From: Arenicola marina
Lineage: Eukaryota > Annelida > Polychaeta > Arenicolidae
Reading direction: 5' to 3'
Assembly: GCA_964019135.1 (NCBI GenBank)
Contig: OZ025263.1
Span: 16,283,123 to 16,347,122 of the forward strand
Length of the DNA: 64,000 nucleotides
The number at the start of each line of letters is the position of its first letter. Positions within the stretch are counted from its first letter, which is position 1. Positions 1 through 13,800 of the stretch are shown one piece after another. Under the pieces are notes generated by a model. The model made no database searches. It was not told the origin of the DNA and saw nothing but the letters and a program-made list of their open reading frames with translations. Both the position numbers and the translations under genes were made by a program.

Positions 1-1822
1 CAAGCTGAGGTCAGTAGCTGACACCGAAGCAGGGAGTTAGTTGCCAATACCCTCGCGTCACGTCGACTTCATGCATATGTGATCAGCTGATTACATCGTT
101 TGTCCACCTCAGCTCTGGATCCGTTCCTCACAGGACTAGGAGAAAGTCTCTTTAACATGATGGCGTCATGTTGATGGATATTTGACGATCCATCAGTTCT
201 TTCTTATTTGCCAGTTCTGCTGACGTCACGATGCAGCGTGTGAACGCTCGCTCATTGGTCGTTATGTGTCGTATCTGTCGGGTTATGTGTGATATGGCCA
301 CTGCGGTTAACTGTACGACGCTGCCGCAGCTACCTCTCTGGACTAGTTCATTTGAAGGGGGTCTGGTTGCTTTCTCTTTAGGAGAAAAAAACCTGGGTTC
401 TGAAAGCTGTACGAAAATGTTTGTTTCCACTCGGTTGGGGCCACGACATTTCGCTGCAGCTGGGATGAGGCATTGATTCCCCGTCAGCGAGTTCTTTCCG
501 CCAAATTCCCACCGATATTTTTTATATCAAAATAAACATACCACCGCTGAACATGATCTCACCCTTATTCAGGTCCATTCTTCCCAACCATCTGACTTAG
601 CACAGGTGCGCTATGCAGTGTCGGCAACAAGATAGCACAGATCGGTACAAGATTAACAGGATACTCAATCCGGCGATACTCAATTCTGGAGCCTCATCAA
701 GATTATACAGCGTCCAGATCCAGTCACAGGAGTGATAAGTACAAGGATACCCGCCTCCCGCTAGCCTGAAGCAAGACTATGGATAGCGGACACGGTACAT
801 TCGCGTATTGACTGTAGCATTGTGCGTGGCACCAGTTCTCACTGTCCGTTGCGATGTCCGGGTGACAGCCATTGGCTCCAGGGACAAAATGTTGTGTTTT
901 TCGAACAGATCCAATGGGATTATTTCTCTCAAGAGCAGGTATGGGTATTGGCTATTGATGTTATTGATTAACCCTTTGTGGCATGGATGTAACTGTGGCG
1001 GGGACAACCCTCTGACTATTGATCGACCGTGTTGGCGAAGCTTGGGACAATATTTGATCAGTGTTCATTCTCATGGAGTAGCTTGTACGTGATCATTAGT
1101 TGTCAGCCATGAACATTTTGTATTTAATCGATTGGAAAACAAACGTTATCATTGACGAGAGAATATAATGTGCGATTGCAGTATTGGTGTAAATGTTTTG
1201 TCGGACTTCGTTATAATTTCGATTGCAGTTCATAAAGCTTAAGTGAAGTGTAATCGTCAATTTGTGTGTGTAGCATTGATGATTGGTGTGATTGGAATAT
1301 GTTATAAGTTCTATTGAAGAATTCAAGATTTTTTGTGTGAAGTCTATGTTCTATTGCACTCATAGAATAACGAATTACACCTTTCTTACATTTATCTCAC
1401 CTATGCGGATTCCCGTATAGGCATATGTCCATGCATTCTGTCCTGTATTAAACGCCCGAGAAGTGTTTCGCTCATTGGGAGATGCTCACTTTTTTTTATC
1501 TCAGTGCCGGATTCTGTATCCTGTATAATACAATGCTGCTCTGCACTGATCAAGTCAGCCATGCATAATGGGCAGACTTTGATACGTGTTACCCATGCGT
1601 GATTCCGTCACCAGATAGCGACACTGTTCCATGTGGCTCCAGCGGCATTCGCACTGAAATCGTGACAATCTCTCATTACTTCAACTGTACGCACCAGGCC
1701 CATGGTACAAAAATGGAAACAAAGTTCCTCGTTACTTCAATATTACCAAGTACAAGAATATAAAAATTGTATTACATTTGCTTCACATTGTAGTTATATC
1801 AAGTGTTATTTGTTTGTTTTAG
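1..1822. other. No recognisable gene; 5' flank or intron of the PP2C-like gene
   Basis: No reading frame here resembles a known protein and no exon with good acceptor and donor could be joined to the exon that starts at 1823. That exon begins with the last base of a split codon, so at least one upstream coding exon must exist, here unrecognised or left of the window. The sequence is ordinary, with no tandem array. Confidence 0.5.
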
Positions 1823-4800
1823 GTGGGCCCGCAAGAAGAAGGCGGGCACCGAGGTGTGGTTCGGCCGTAACGCCGACGACCTGCCCAGTCGGAAGACAGC
1901 CGAACTTGACTCGGCAATCTTCGCCTCCTACTCGGGACCCGATCGAGGTCTGGCCATCGTGCCCGAGCTGAGCAATGACAACGCACAGGACGAGGACGGT
2001 AAGTTCTACATACATGGGCGCAATATGTCATGAACGTCTAAAGTTTAGGGATTATAAGTATGCGCATATATACATTTTAGATGTAATTTCCACAAGATCA
2101 TTAATTTTATGCTCTCTGGGCCATGACCCTGAAATATTGTTTTTACCTCCGTAGAAAAAGTCCGAATAACACACAAATATTTCTCGGAACTCTTTGCGCC
2201 AGTCATGCTTTTTCCAAGATGGCAGATATTTGCGTCATGGGCCATATAACTTATGGCGAAGGCGCATATACCTCCAGAATATTGCGTGATATCTTCAGAA
2301 CCCATTACATTAGTATTGGCAGATAATAATTTTGATGTGATAGCGTAAATAGCAATATTAGTAGTAAAATCGAGGCCACGCCTGTTCTTCACTTATGATC
2401 GTGCATTACTATGTTGGTTGGTTTAATGGCGACACTTTAACCTCTGCGTACTATCGCAATCAGTAAGAAGGGCTAATGGTAGAATGGGGCTATGCCCATG
2501 AAGTCTGTACCCCTCCACCTCTGATCTGACGCCGCGACTCACGCGTAAGGAAGGGAGTTACTTTTTTACAGTTTCCTAATATGAACCCATTGGGTCACTG
2601 GACTCAACATAAATACTGCTGTGGAAAGAGTTCAGGCGAATACGCCGAATTCGCCCGCCTCGCATTATTTCTGGTGGCCGGACGAACGCAGATCTGTCTT
2701 CAAAACTACATTGGAACGTTTGACAAAAAAAAGGCAAAAAAACACAAATAAATCCACGTCATTTCCGTGGTGATTTAGAACAAATTACATGACGCGTACA
2801 CAGTGACTGTGTTACGATAGGGCTTTTATAGTCCACCAAACTGCGTTCGGGCCAGTTGAAGAAGCCCTGATTTTGTCGCAGTTTTGCTGGTGTGACTATA
2901 AGCTCATTGCGCGGCGCCCTCCGCCATCACTCAGTCTCTGGGTGCCGGGGGAACGGCCGCCTCCACGCTCCCCGCACGGTTTTCGCTGCGCAAGTTTCGC
3001 TTTTACCGCTGCTCTCGGCCGGGGGCAAATTTTAAGATTCTTGAGAAACGGTCAGATCAGTTGTAATTTCTTGCATTATTATAATCTTCAAGAATAAAAC
3101 ATAAACATAACGAGCTCTGTGTATTTAATATAGCGAACAACATCTTGAACCCTTTCCAAAAAGTTATATTTCTGACTGAACTCTTTCTTTTCATCGCCTG
3201 ATACCGTGTGTTATTAGGCTTGGGCTGGCTCTAATTTGTAGAAATGCGCAGCGCAATTTTCCTATCAATTTGCGCAGCGCCGCCCTGCCGGCAGAGTGTG
3301 AAAATGCATTAAGGAAGTAGGCGACAACAGAGATATAATGGAGCCCTAGCGGAGTGAGTCGAAGGCAGAGAGTGGTCCGCCTCAGACGCCTGCCATAGAT
3401 TGTCTCCGCTCCCCTGGGCCTCGTTGCCATGCGCTATTTGTTTTCGATGTGTCTCCAAAAGGACATCACGGGTCAATGGCTTAGAAAATGAAATGCTATT
3501 TTTGGACACCCTCGTGGGGACCGTTGAACCTCATAGGGTTGGCATCGGTATTCGTCTCGTTGCTAAGGAGACCACCCGTCTTGGTCTTGTTGCTATGGAG
3601 ACCATCGTTCTTGTCACGTGGCGCAATACACCCAGCCTTCATCAGCTCGGCGAGGTCACTACCCATTGGTATGAATGATGGATATAGCATGGCCTTCGCA
3701 AGGCGACGGAAGTCATGAACATGGCTTGGGGGGATAAATCGACGTGCCTTCAATTATTCTCTCGACAGGTTTTAAGTGAAAGACGACCAAGAAACCCCCT
3801 GAGATCACGAGATGATTTGTGGGTGACTGTACCCCCGGCCTGGGGACGGGGTCTAGAATTAGTGACCTACGGCTACTCACAGCTGAAGGAGCTTCTATTC
3901 CCGCCATTATAACGGCCCATCAGTCGCTTATTATCCTCAGTACTTTGGTCTAATGCTGCTAACTGCTACGTTGGAATGTTCTGCCCATAGTGGTGTCATC
4001 TTAATGCCGCAACCCTTGCATATATCCTCGGCGACCAGACCGACTGTGGTCTGCAACGCCAATCTCTTCACATGACTCGCTGACTTGGTGTGTAAATGAG
4101 TTTGGCCTCCATATCTACGTTGGAAAAGTCAGGAGTTCATTTCAATTTCCCGTCTATCAAACAACAAGCCTACCGAAGACATTTTCGTTTCTTTATGACT
4201 TGGATGATCACCACTGTTCACACTTTTTGTAACTTCGCTTTTTTTTCCTCGTCTGCCGGAGCCGCTGGCCTTGATTTGTGTGACAGTGTGTCAAGTTTTG
4301 TTTTGTTATGTAACCCTTTATATAGGTGCCATGTTTCTGTGCTTTCCCTTTATCTGCCCTGGTTCTGTTCTTACCCTTTGTCTGCCCTGGTTCTGTTCTT
4401 ACCCTTTGTCTGCCCGGGTTTTGTCCTTGCCCTTTATCTGCCTTAGTTCTGTTCTTATCCTTTATCTGCCCTGGTTCTTTTGTTACCCTTTATCTGACCT
4501 GTTTTTTTTTTTACCCTTTATCTGCCCTGGTTCAGTTATTACCCTTTATCTGCACTGGTTCAGTTCTTACCCTTTATCTGCCCTGGTTTAGTTCTTACCC
4601 TTTATCTGCCCTGGTTCTTTGCTTACCCTTTATATGACCTGGTTCTGTTCTTACCCTTTATGTGCCCTGGTTTTGTGCTTTCCCTTTATCTGCCCTCGTT
4701 CTTTGCTTACCCTTTATGTGCCCTGGTTCTTTTCTTACCCTTTATCATCTCGCTTTGTCTTTACCCTTTATGGGTCCTGGCTCTACTCTTATCCTTTGTC

Positions 4801-7800
4801 TCTTATGGTTTTGTTCGTACAATTTAGCTGCCCTAGTTTTGTTGTAAGCGTGTATCTGCCCTGGATCTCTTCTTGCCTCTATCTGTGACAGTGTCCCAGT
4901 TCTCTCTCTCTTTGTCCGCTCCATCTGCTCCCAATATCTAGAGAAGCCATCTCTCACTGACAAATCCAGCCAACTTATTCAGCCAACAAATCATTTTTAT
5001 TAAGTCGGCCGTCACCATGGCACGCACTGACCTCGGTGTCACATTGTCCTTCCAGCCTCAACCAACGGCAACGGCCCCCAGACCAACGGCCTCTCCCGCT
5101 CCTCGCCAGGGCGGCGCCACCGGAATGGGGAAACGTCCGGCGGAGACATTGCCGGCGCTAAATCATGGAATCTCAAGAGTCGCAAAGCGTACGGCATCGC
5201 CATGTCGCTGTACGACCAGCACCCTATCAACGGCAAGATCTCAGGTCAGTAATGGACTCTTTTCGAAAGAGGACGTTTAGTTTTGTACGACCATCACCCC
5301 TCCAACAGCAAGATCTTAGGTCATTAATGAGTCATTTTAGAAGGAGGACGTTTATTTCTGTACTCGTGATCAGCACCCCATCAACGGCAATATCCCAGGT
5401 CAGTAATGGACTTTTTTCGAAGGAGGACGCTTATTTTTGTACGACCATCAACGGCAGATGTCTGGTGAGTAGTAAACTGTTTTCGAAGGAGGACGTGTAT
5501 TTCTGTACGACCATCACCAACAGCTAGATCATAGGCTAGTTCTGTGCACTTTATTTCTGTACGACTATAACATAAAAAATACTTTTGTACGACCAACACT
5601 TCCATCCAAGGTTACATGTCATGTGAGTAGTTATTTCCGTTTGAAAGAGGTTATACTTTTTTGTACGACTATGTATCGATTTAAACCATAATACTACAGT
5701 AATATTGGGCGCTTTGTAGAATGAATCATATCACTTTGGTGTACTGTATGCAGCATTTAGAGTACAAGACACATAGTTACGACAAGAAGAATAATATTAC
5801 GTCATAAATACTGTCGCAGAGTATTATTAATTGGGCCACTATTTCTGCCGATACAATATGTAAAGAGCGGAGAGCTACGCTGGGAGATGACTCCGCCGTC
5901 GCCATAGCAGCCATTAACACTACCTCATACCCGAGATTAATGCTCGTTGCGCCATACCGACCCACGAGTCACCCAAGGAGTCAGTACTTTGAGAACGTCG
6001 GGCAATACATCAATGTTACGCGTCTGTGTCCTTTTTTGGGAGCGAGTTCGTTTTCATTTTTTTCTCTCAAAGCTGGCCAAGAGCGCAATTCTTATTCCGT
6101 TCGAGAGAAAAAAGTAGTGCGCGCGGCGCGGCGTGATTCACGCTCGGTGAAGTGTCCCACTTTGGTGGGTTATGTTTTTCCGCGGAGGAGCCGGCTACCA
6201 GTGGTTGTAAATAAATCGGCCAGCGCACCCAAGGGGCGAACGGACAAAAAAGTGACTTCCTTGGCGGGTATTGTTTCCATGGTTAGAGCCTGGTGCTTAA
6301 GGTTTTTACACTGTTGACGTTCCCAGCTGGGGATCAATCATATCTTCGAAAAAGGTCCGTCCCGCTGGCCTAGTCGGAGGACGTTCTGGGGGGTTATTTG
6401 GTTGAGGTTCGTGGGCCTGCTTGGGGAGATTCCTTCAAATGGAGGAGTGAAGCAGATCTAGATCTAGTAATTGTTAATCTTTTTCTTGGCGGGTGGGTGG
6501 GAGGGCGGTGGGGGGAGTCGCTTAGGTCACACAATAAGTTCGTTCGTATCTCTTTTACTCCGGATGTGCGTACAGTTATCGTTGTCGTAATTTAATTCAA
6601 TCTGGGCAATAAACGAGAATAGAGGTTCCTTGGGATCGTGTCTTCCCTCTGGCGGACTCGGGGTCTGTCGTGTTATTAGGTCAGTGATGGCTCACATACT
6701 ATTTTCCTCTCTAGCCGTTCATGATGAAAACTAAAAACTAGTTATCAAAGGAGTTGGCGATGACATGCCCTGTTCCTCCACCAGTTTTTGTTCAACGCCA
6801 GCGATGCGCTTGATGTCACCCACAGCTGTCAACACTGTCATCTGCCTATATTGATTTACGCACCGGACCCCTCGCCTTGACTGAAAACAAACGCGCCCCG
6901 GGTGTGTGGGGAGAGAGAGAGGGGGGTCGGGCAATGAGTGCTTTTAAACGTGGATCACTTACGTGCCTTCCGCAAATATCTATAGAAATATCTAAAGAGA
7001 GGTTATCTGCATCGCCAGCATTGTTCGGGTGACTTGAGAGGATATATGCGAGAAATGGTGTCAGTTTTGTTCCATAGATTTCTGCGTAGATATGAATGAT
7101 CTCTCTTCTTGACGATGTTATGACAAGACAAAACACGCCGGACATCCATTGGGACACTTACCCTCAGTTTGGCCTTTACCGTTGCCTCGCAGTTACACCC
7201 CATTGTTGATGACTGTGTGGCTAACTGGCTATTGCTTCCGGTGGACGTAGCATGGCTATGGCCTCGCAGTTACACCCCATTGTTGATGACTCTTTGTGGC
7301 TAACTGGCTATTGCTTCCGGTGGACGTAGAATGGCTGTTGCCTCACAGTGCACCCCAGTGTGGATGACCGTGTGTGGCTAACTGGCTATTGCTTCCGGTG
7401 GACGTAGAATGGCTGTTGCCTCACAGTGCACCCCGCCGTGTGTGGCTAACTGGCTATTGCTTCCTGTGGACGTAGCGTCGCTGTTGCCTCACAGTGCACC
7501 CCAGTGTGGATGGCCGTGTGTGGCTAACTGGCTATTGCTTCCTGTGGACGTAGCGTCGCTGTTGCCTCACAGTGCACCCCAGTGTGGATGGCCGTGTGTG
7601 GCTAACTGGCTATTGCTTCCTGTGGACGTAGCGTCGCTGTTGCCTCACAGTGCACCCCAGTGTGGGCGACCCTGTGTGGTTGACTGCCTATTGCTTCCAA
7701 CGTCCCTGTTGCCTCACAGTGAGTCTCTGGGTGAGCGACTGCGTCTGACTATCATAGCACTCATCCAGTCGCTTCCAGCTTTGGTGTCCGACATGGCGCA

Positions 7801-10800
7801 AAAAAGCGGGCTGTAATTCATCTCTATTAACGTCAACGCGCCCGCCGCAAATAATTTGGGATTACCATTTTTGTAAGGAATCCCTCGTCTCTCTTGATAA
7901 AAACAAACTTCTGCACCTATTCACCGATTATTGAAATAGTCTAAGTTTATTTATATTTTGTCCCCCCGCGGTGAGAAAAAGTTATTATGTTTGGGGAGAT
8001 GGAGGCGAAGGCACGTTGGGGATAAGGTTTTGCTTTCAATCTGAGGTTCTCAGTCTTGTCTCCATGGTTGCATCATCCATCTAAGTTTCTTCATCTTCAT
8101 CAATCTATTGTGTAATTTGTCAGCGGTGTTGCGATGCCTGTCTGTATCTCGCCGATACATCTCAATGCCCCACCCGCCCCGGGTATTCAGCAGCTCGGTG
8201 AACGGCGAGCGGCAAGGATAATCACATGCCCACACTTTAAATATTCTAATATAAAAGAACATTTACGTTATTTTCTCCCAACGGCCAGAATCCGGACCCT
8301 GGAGTACCTAATCAGGGTTCTTGTTTCATCCATTGTTCATGCATCGTCCCGGGAGGTTCCTTGGCCAAGTTTTGGCCATGTGTGCACAAAACTCGTTCTA
8401 AAACACGAACTGCTCTCGTGTGAATATAATGTCGAATTGTTTAATGTAATCCTTACTTGTATACTCGAGAGTAGCCGTTTTTGAATTCAAATAATAAAAT
8501 TTGTTCATCAATATTATAAATATATTTTTCCGGGCTTCATCACCTTTGCATAATTATTAAGAGAGGTGAACATTCACATGTTTTATACGTTGTTGTCTAT
8601 AAAGAAATACAGCTTACACAAAAATAATAACTGTCATGGTTTTTGATTTCCTGCCACAGGGGACCCGATCGCGGACTCGTTCGGCCTGTGCGCCCGTCAC
8701 AACAGCGCGCTGCTCATAGTGGCCGACGGAGTCAACTGGGGCGAGAAGTCCAAGCTGGCCGCCCGCTGCGCCATCTACGGTTGTATGAAGTACATGAACG
8801 ACAAGCTCTTCGGGGGCTCTCCGGTCAAGAATACTCACGTCTGTAGATTTCAATAATAACTTGGTTATTATACTTATTACTATTATTACTATTACTATAT
8901 TACATGTATATGTGTACTATTTTACTAATTTGTTATTATACTCTTCGCTGTGGTTTCTTACGGTTATTAGTTCTACACTGTTATCTCATTTCTATTTTGT
9001 GTTTAGGAGCACGATGTTTTGTATATTTATTATTATATTATCAGTGCATAATTCTGTCAAGGTATAAATGCAATATATTCGCATGTCCTTATTGGTTACT
9101 GCATAATTTAAGACTCAGATAATTCACTCATTATTAATGTGATATGTTCCAAGCCCCTTTTATGATCACTAATGTTTTTCGCCCAATTTTATATATTGTG
9201 ATATTATTTTCATAGTACTTTTCGTTGATGATTTAACTCCTTGATGACGACGATTAATACTTTAACATCACATTTTATTTTCCTAAAACCCGTTCTTAGT
9301 ACTCTACTGATATTAGGATCATATATTATGTAAAGCTCTTTTATATATAGGTGTCTTACACATATACGAGTTACCTTTCATAATTGTAATATTCTCCTTT
9401 GTCAAAGTGACCAGGAAACACGATAATTAGACCGCCATGTGACTGACACCTGTTTCATATCTCACCCCGATGCAGGAGGCGTTTACGCTGTTGCTGAACT
9501 CCCTGGAGGAAGCCCACGCCAGCATCCTGCAAAACGAGGGCGGTCTGACCACTCTGTGCGTCTGCATGGTGATCCCGCTCCGAGACTCCAAGCAGTTCGC
9601 CGTGTGCATCGTCAACGTGGGCGACAGCTTGGCCTACGTCCTCAGCAAGTACCACGGCGTGCGCGAGATCACGACGGGGTCACATGACATCCTGTCCGAG
9701 CGAGACATCCGGGACGCCGGGGGAGCCCTGGGGCCGGTCAATGGCAAGGACCCGGAGCTCCACAACCTGACCTGCTCCATGACCCTGGTTGACCCCGGTG
9801 ACATCGTGTACCTGACCACGGACGGCATCTCGGATAACTTCGACCCGGTCGTGACGAAAATCGCCGTTGCTAAGCGACGCCATAGCGACTCTGAGCTTCA
9901 CAACGAGGACAACAACAAGGAAAACCGAAAGTCGAGAGACATGTCGAACGCCATGATGGATGGCAAACCGGAAATGGAGCCACACGAGCGCCACCAGTAC
10001 GCCGTGAAGGAAATGGAGCGGATTATTCACGAATTTGAGCTGTTCACCGAGCAGCCGTGTTCGGCCCAGGAGCTGTGCGGGGCGCTCTTGCAGCACGTCC
10101 TTAAGCTAACTGACCCCAAGAGGAAAGTGCTGGAAAACCCCGACCTGTACGGGAAGAAACTGAGGTCTAAAGACCGAAAGCGACGAGACTCTGAGATAAT
10201 GTCCAAGCTGTCCAAGTCTCCGGGGAAGCTGGACCACGCGAGCATCATCGCCTACGAGGTGGGGATCTACCATGGCAACGAGGATGAGGATTACGAGGCG
10301 CAGACCGATGATCAGGTGCGCAACAGTCGCTTCCACTCCCCGCCGCTCAGCGCCACGGGCACTGGGCGGTTCTCCTTCGAAACCTCTGTTTAGTCTCTGT
10401 ACCATGGACTTTTCGTCTTTTCAGTGACCCGCTCGCATAGCGCGCAAGGCCCCCCTATTGATGTTTTTGATGATCCAGTAGTTGGGTGTATGTTTTATTA
10501 TCATGTTTTGTTTTTCCAGACATTTCTAAGTAGGCTAGCTAGTTACTATTAGTTTGAAATATGGGTAGCTTTTTTGTGACAAAAGGCTCAAACGTGGCAA
10601 AAAGGACATCATTTACTCGGAGCGAACGACCTCCGCTGGGCTGTGGGTGGATAAACTGTGTTAAGGTCAGTCTTGTACTTATGGCAGCCATGTCTCTCCT
10701 GTGTTTTGTCCCCGTGTAGAGTGAACTGGACTTGGACGCTGAGACCAAAACAGAAGCCCAAATCTCCTATGTCTTACCCGTAAGTGTTGCCTCGATACTT

Positions 10801-13800
10801 GACGCCCAGGTGGGTCGTGTGTCTTACCCTCACCCATTAGCATGGCATTGTTATATGCTTCTACGTCCTTCCCAACGTACCTTATTGATTGGTGTGTACT
10901 AGAATGCTAACTAGCATGCACTGTGTTTGTTGACAAGCAGTTTGGAGAATGTATAAGCCTTTGTATGCATGCGACAAACGTTATGACATTTTTTTTTTTT
11001 TTACAATATACTAGTAAACAAGAAACTCTTTCATGGCTCACTGTTCCTTTGTTTTACTAGTATACGTGGCACGCAGTATTACTTGTTTCGTCACAAACAT
11101 ATGTACTCAATGAAATTTAAACTGATTAACATAACAAGGAATTTAGGTGTAACAATTTTTTGTTTAGAATTACATTTTAAACATAATAAGGGCATCCGTT
11201 AATCATCATGCATGATTTCGTTCCTCTTACAAACTTACTGGCGGGTCCCTGAAACGGTTTTTATGTCATTAAATTAAATTTTACTTTAAGTACACTACAG
11301 TGATATGGTTAGTCACCAGTATTACTATAATATTTATTTACTCGTCGTGCATGTACATAACACTAACATGCCATGACTTAACATCATGAAGTGGTACTGA
11401 ATTTTCACCCTTTTTATTTCGTTCCATGGTAAAAAATAGCGACATAAGCGAATTAAAGAATCGCCAACGTTGGCAAAACAATCCTATCTGTAATTTAAAA
11501 GCAGATTGTAGTTATATATATATTTTTTATTAATGATACTGGGTATACAAATTTACTTATTGGCGTAAATGTAGCATTATCTCGGAGAACATGCATTCCT
11601 CGTAGGCTTTCAACACGTCAATATGGAAAATCTAAAATGGCTGCATGTATCTGACTTCGGATTACGAATGGTTGGCTTGGTTTCCCAAACTGCTTGCATG
11701 CTGTTGTTCACTGGCACATTATGAGATTAAGATGGGTGTTAACTGTTGTTGGCTTTGGTTTACTCGTTTTAAAGTGTAATATCTCCTCCTTATACCTTAG
11801 GTTTTTACCCTAATCTGGTACTAAAGTTTTCCACTTCACACGTTGAGCAATGTTATATTATGCTTGTATGCATCTCAGCGAAAGCCGGCAAACAGTATTT
11901 TTACTCTAAAGCATACGTAAGCTGGATCCCGAATTGTCTATTTACGCAGTACAAAATGTCACGTCCTTCGAAAATTGGGAACCGTCGTCGCACTTTCCTT
12001 GACCCTTCCCTTTGGCGCGATATGGCGTTCGAGATTAAAATGGCTGTCTCAAACCAACCAATTAATAACTCCCTTCATGAAATAAGGCAGAATCATACTT
12101 GTGGTGTTACTTATGAATACCAGCCGTAAGCTTTGTGTGGCTTTTGTCTGATTCTAAAGCTATGGACTATCGCGAAACCGCATTTGTCAGTCCCGTGATG
12201 CGAGTCCCTATGAAGACACTTGGCTGTATTCAAACATTGGTTCGATTGACTCAGATAACTATGCAGTTGGCCGTTACGTTAGCTAGTTTATTTACTAATG
12301 ATTTCGACGTCATTACAGAATAATTATACTTTATTATACACATTTTAACCAGTTTCATGTATCGTTGACATAAGATGCAACCATCGTTGTTCTATAACGC
12401 TATAAACCACAAATTTAAAAAATCTTATTTTGGGCTATGAACATACCATTTAGTAGTAATATTTGTGTTTCTATAATTCTCATCTGTATATATAGCCAAG
12501 CTATGTGTATATATTATTGTTGGACATCCATGCCTAGAATCCCACTGTCGTTAGTTACGTATGTTTTGGCACATGTCTAACCTTTGGGAACAGATCATAT
12601 AATATGTCGCAATACTTGCAAAATGAATACATCTTTCATTTTAGGCCGTGCGAAAACATACGTAGTTGACAGTATATTACTCTTGACGGGAGCAGATACA
12701 AGAGTTGATATCAAATCTATTGTTTTTCCATTCAAGATTTTATTGCTGTTAAGATTGCAACTTGCCATCGTTGCATATAAGGTTAACATGCATTCGTCAT
12801 TTAACTTATTTTGTGTTATTATTTATTTTAGAATTTTTCAGAATAAAACGTTGGAATTAGCTTAGTTTTCATTATTGTTTATTCAGTCGCATTTCCGTTA
12901 TCATTGCACGCTAAAATTCTAACCCTAAATGACGTTTTGTAGATAATATTAACTACTAACGGGTGATATAATCTTATGTATGACTAGATATTAATAACAT
13001 CCAGGTTGTTGGTTGGTATCAGCAATGGGTGATCCTATGTATTTGGGGTTTAGAGAATCTAGAGGGCTATTTTCTGGTGAACTAATGGGATCGCCTCGAT
13101 AGCTCAGTGGATTAGGGCGCTCGCATTGAGTGCTCTGTCCACCTGAGAGCCTAACGGCACATGGATCGGTTGTTCGAGCGCCGCTGTGGCCATGCCTGTG
13201 TGGTCACAGGATAAAGATCCCATGTCCTTCCCAAAGGGTGGGGGGTTACCCCCGGAGACATGGCTCCACTCTCCTTTCCTTCTCCCATTGACGCGATATG
13301 ACCAAAGGTGGTTAAAGTGTCTTGAGTGTACAACCAACCAACCATCTGGCGAACTACTCTTCAAAATAACAAGTAATGCCATGATGGATACGGGTTTTCG
13401 GACCGGTTAAGAAATGTTTATATATGATATACAGGGAGCAGAGCGACCAACATATCCAACAAGGTAGAGAGGTCGTCTCAGTGGGTGGCGCAACATGTAG
13501 ATTGTCTTTTTGTGCAAAAATCTAGGATAATTTCTTGCAAATTCGGGTATGTAACACCAAAATTTAATGAGCTTTTAAAAGGCCATGACATCGGGAATGG
13601 ATGCGAAAACCGGACCCGGTTGAGGAAATGTGGTGCAATTGCGGTTGCGAGAGCCATTGTGCAAAAACCTTGGAAATGAGTCATCATTGCATCTATGATA
13701 TGTCTTGGGATGTCTCACCCAGTTGCTGAAGTCACTAAGTACCACGTCCTGTTAACATGATATATTTGTGTGGTTCGTTCCCTATATGTTAGACTGGTAG

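Larger units (their letters stand above)
1999..5055 (+). other. Intron 1 of the PP2C-like gene
   Basis: Begins with a GTAAGT donor and ends TCCTTCCAG. It holds two RFX-like motifs near 3.56 kb and a 28-bp minisatellite (4330-4870). No coding exon could be supported in between; the short open frames of 2.0-4.0 kb match nothing I recognise. Confidence 0.6.

Noticed and set aside
4096-4888. Overlapping hydrophobic Leu/Pro/Phe/Cys-rich open frames
   Set aside because: By-product of the 28-bp minisatellite, open in all three frames; they lie inside an intron.
5017-5280. Open frame starting [20 protein letters not shown] over PP2C-like exon 2
   Set aside because: Wrong frame. The frame that matches phases on both sides and the family ([17 protein letters not shown]) is another one.
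7409-7816. 135-codon open frame with a 26-residue repeat ([20 protein letters not shown])
   Set aside because: 78-bp minisatellite of intronic location; no start context or homology.
8134-8484. Open frame with GERRAARII, weakly like a LINE C-terminus
   Set aside because: Only a short word matches; the rest of the frame does not follow the LINE C-terminal pattern.
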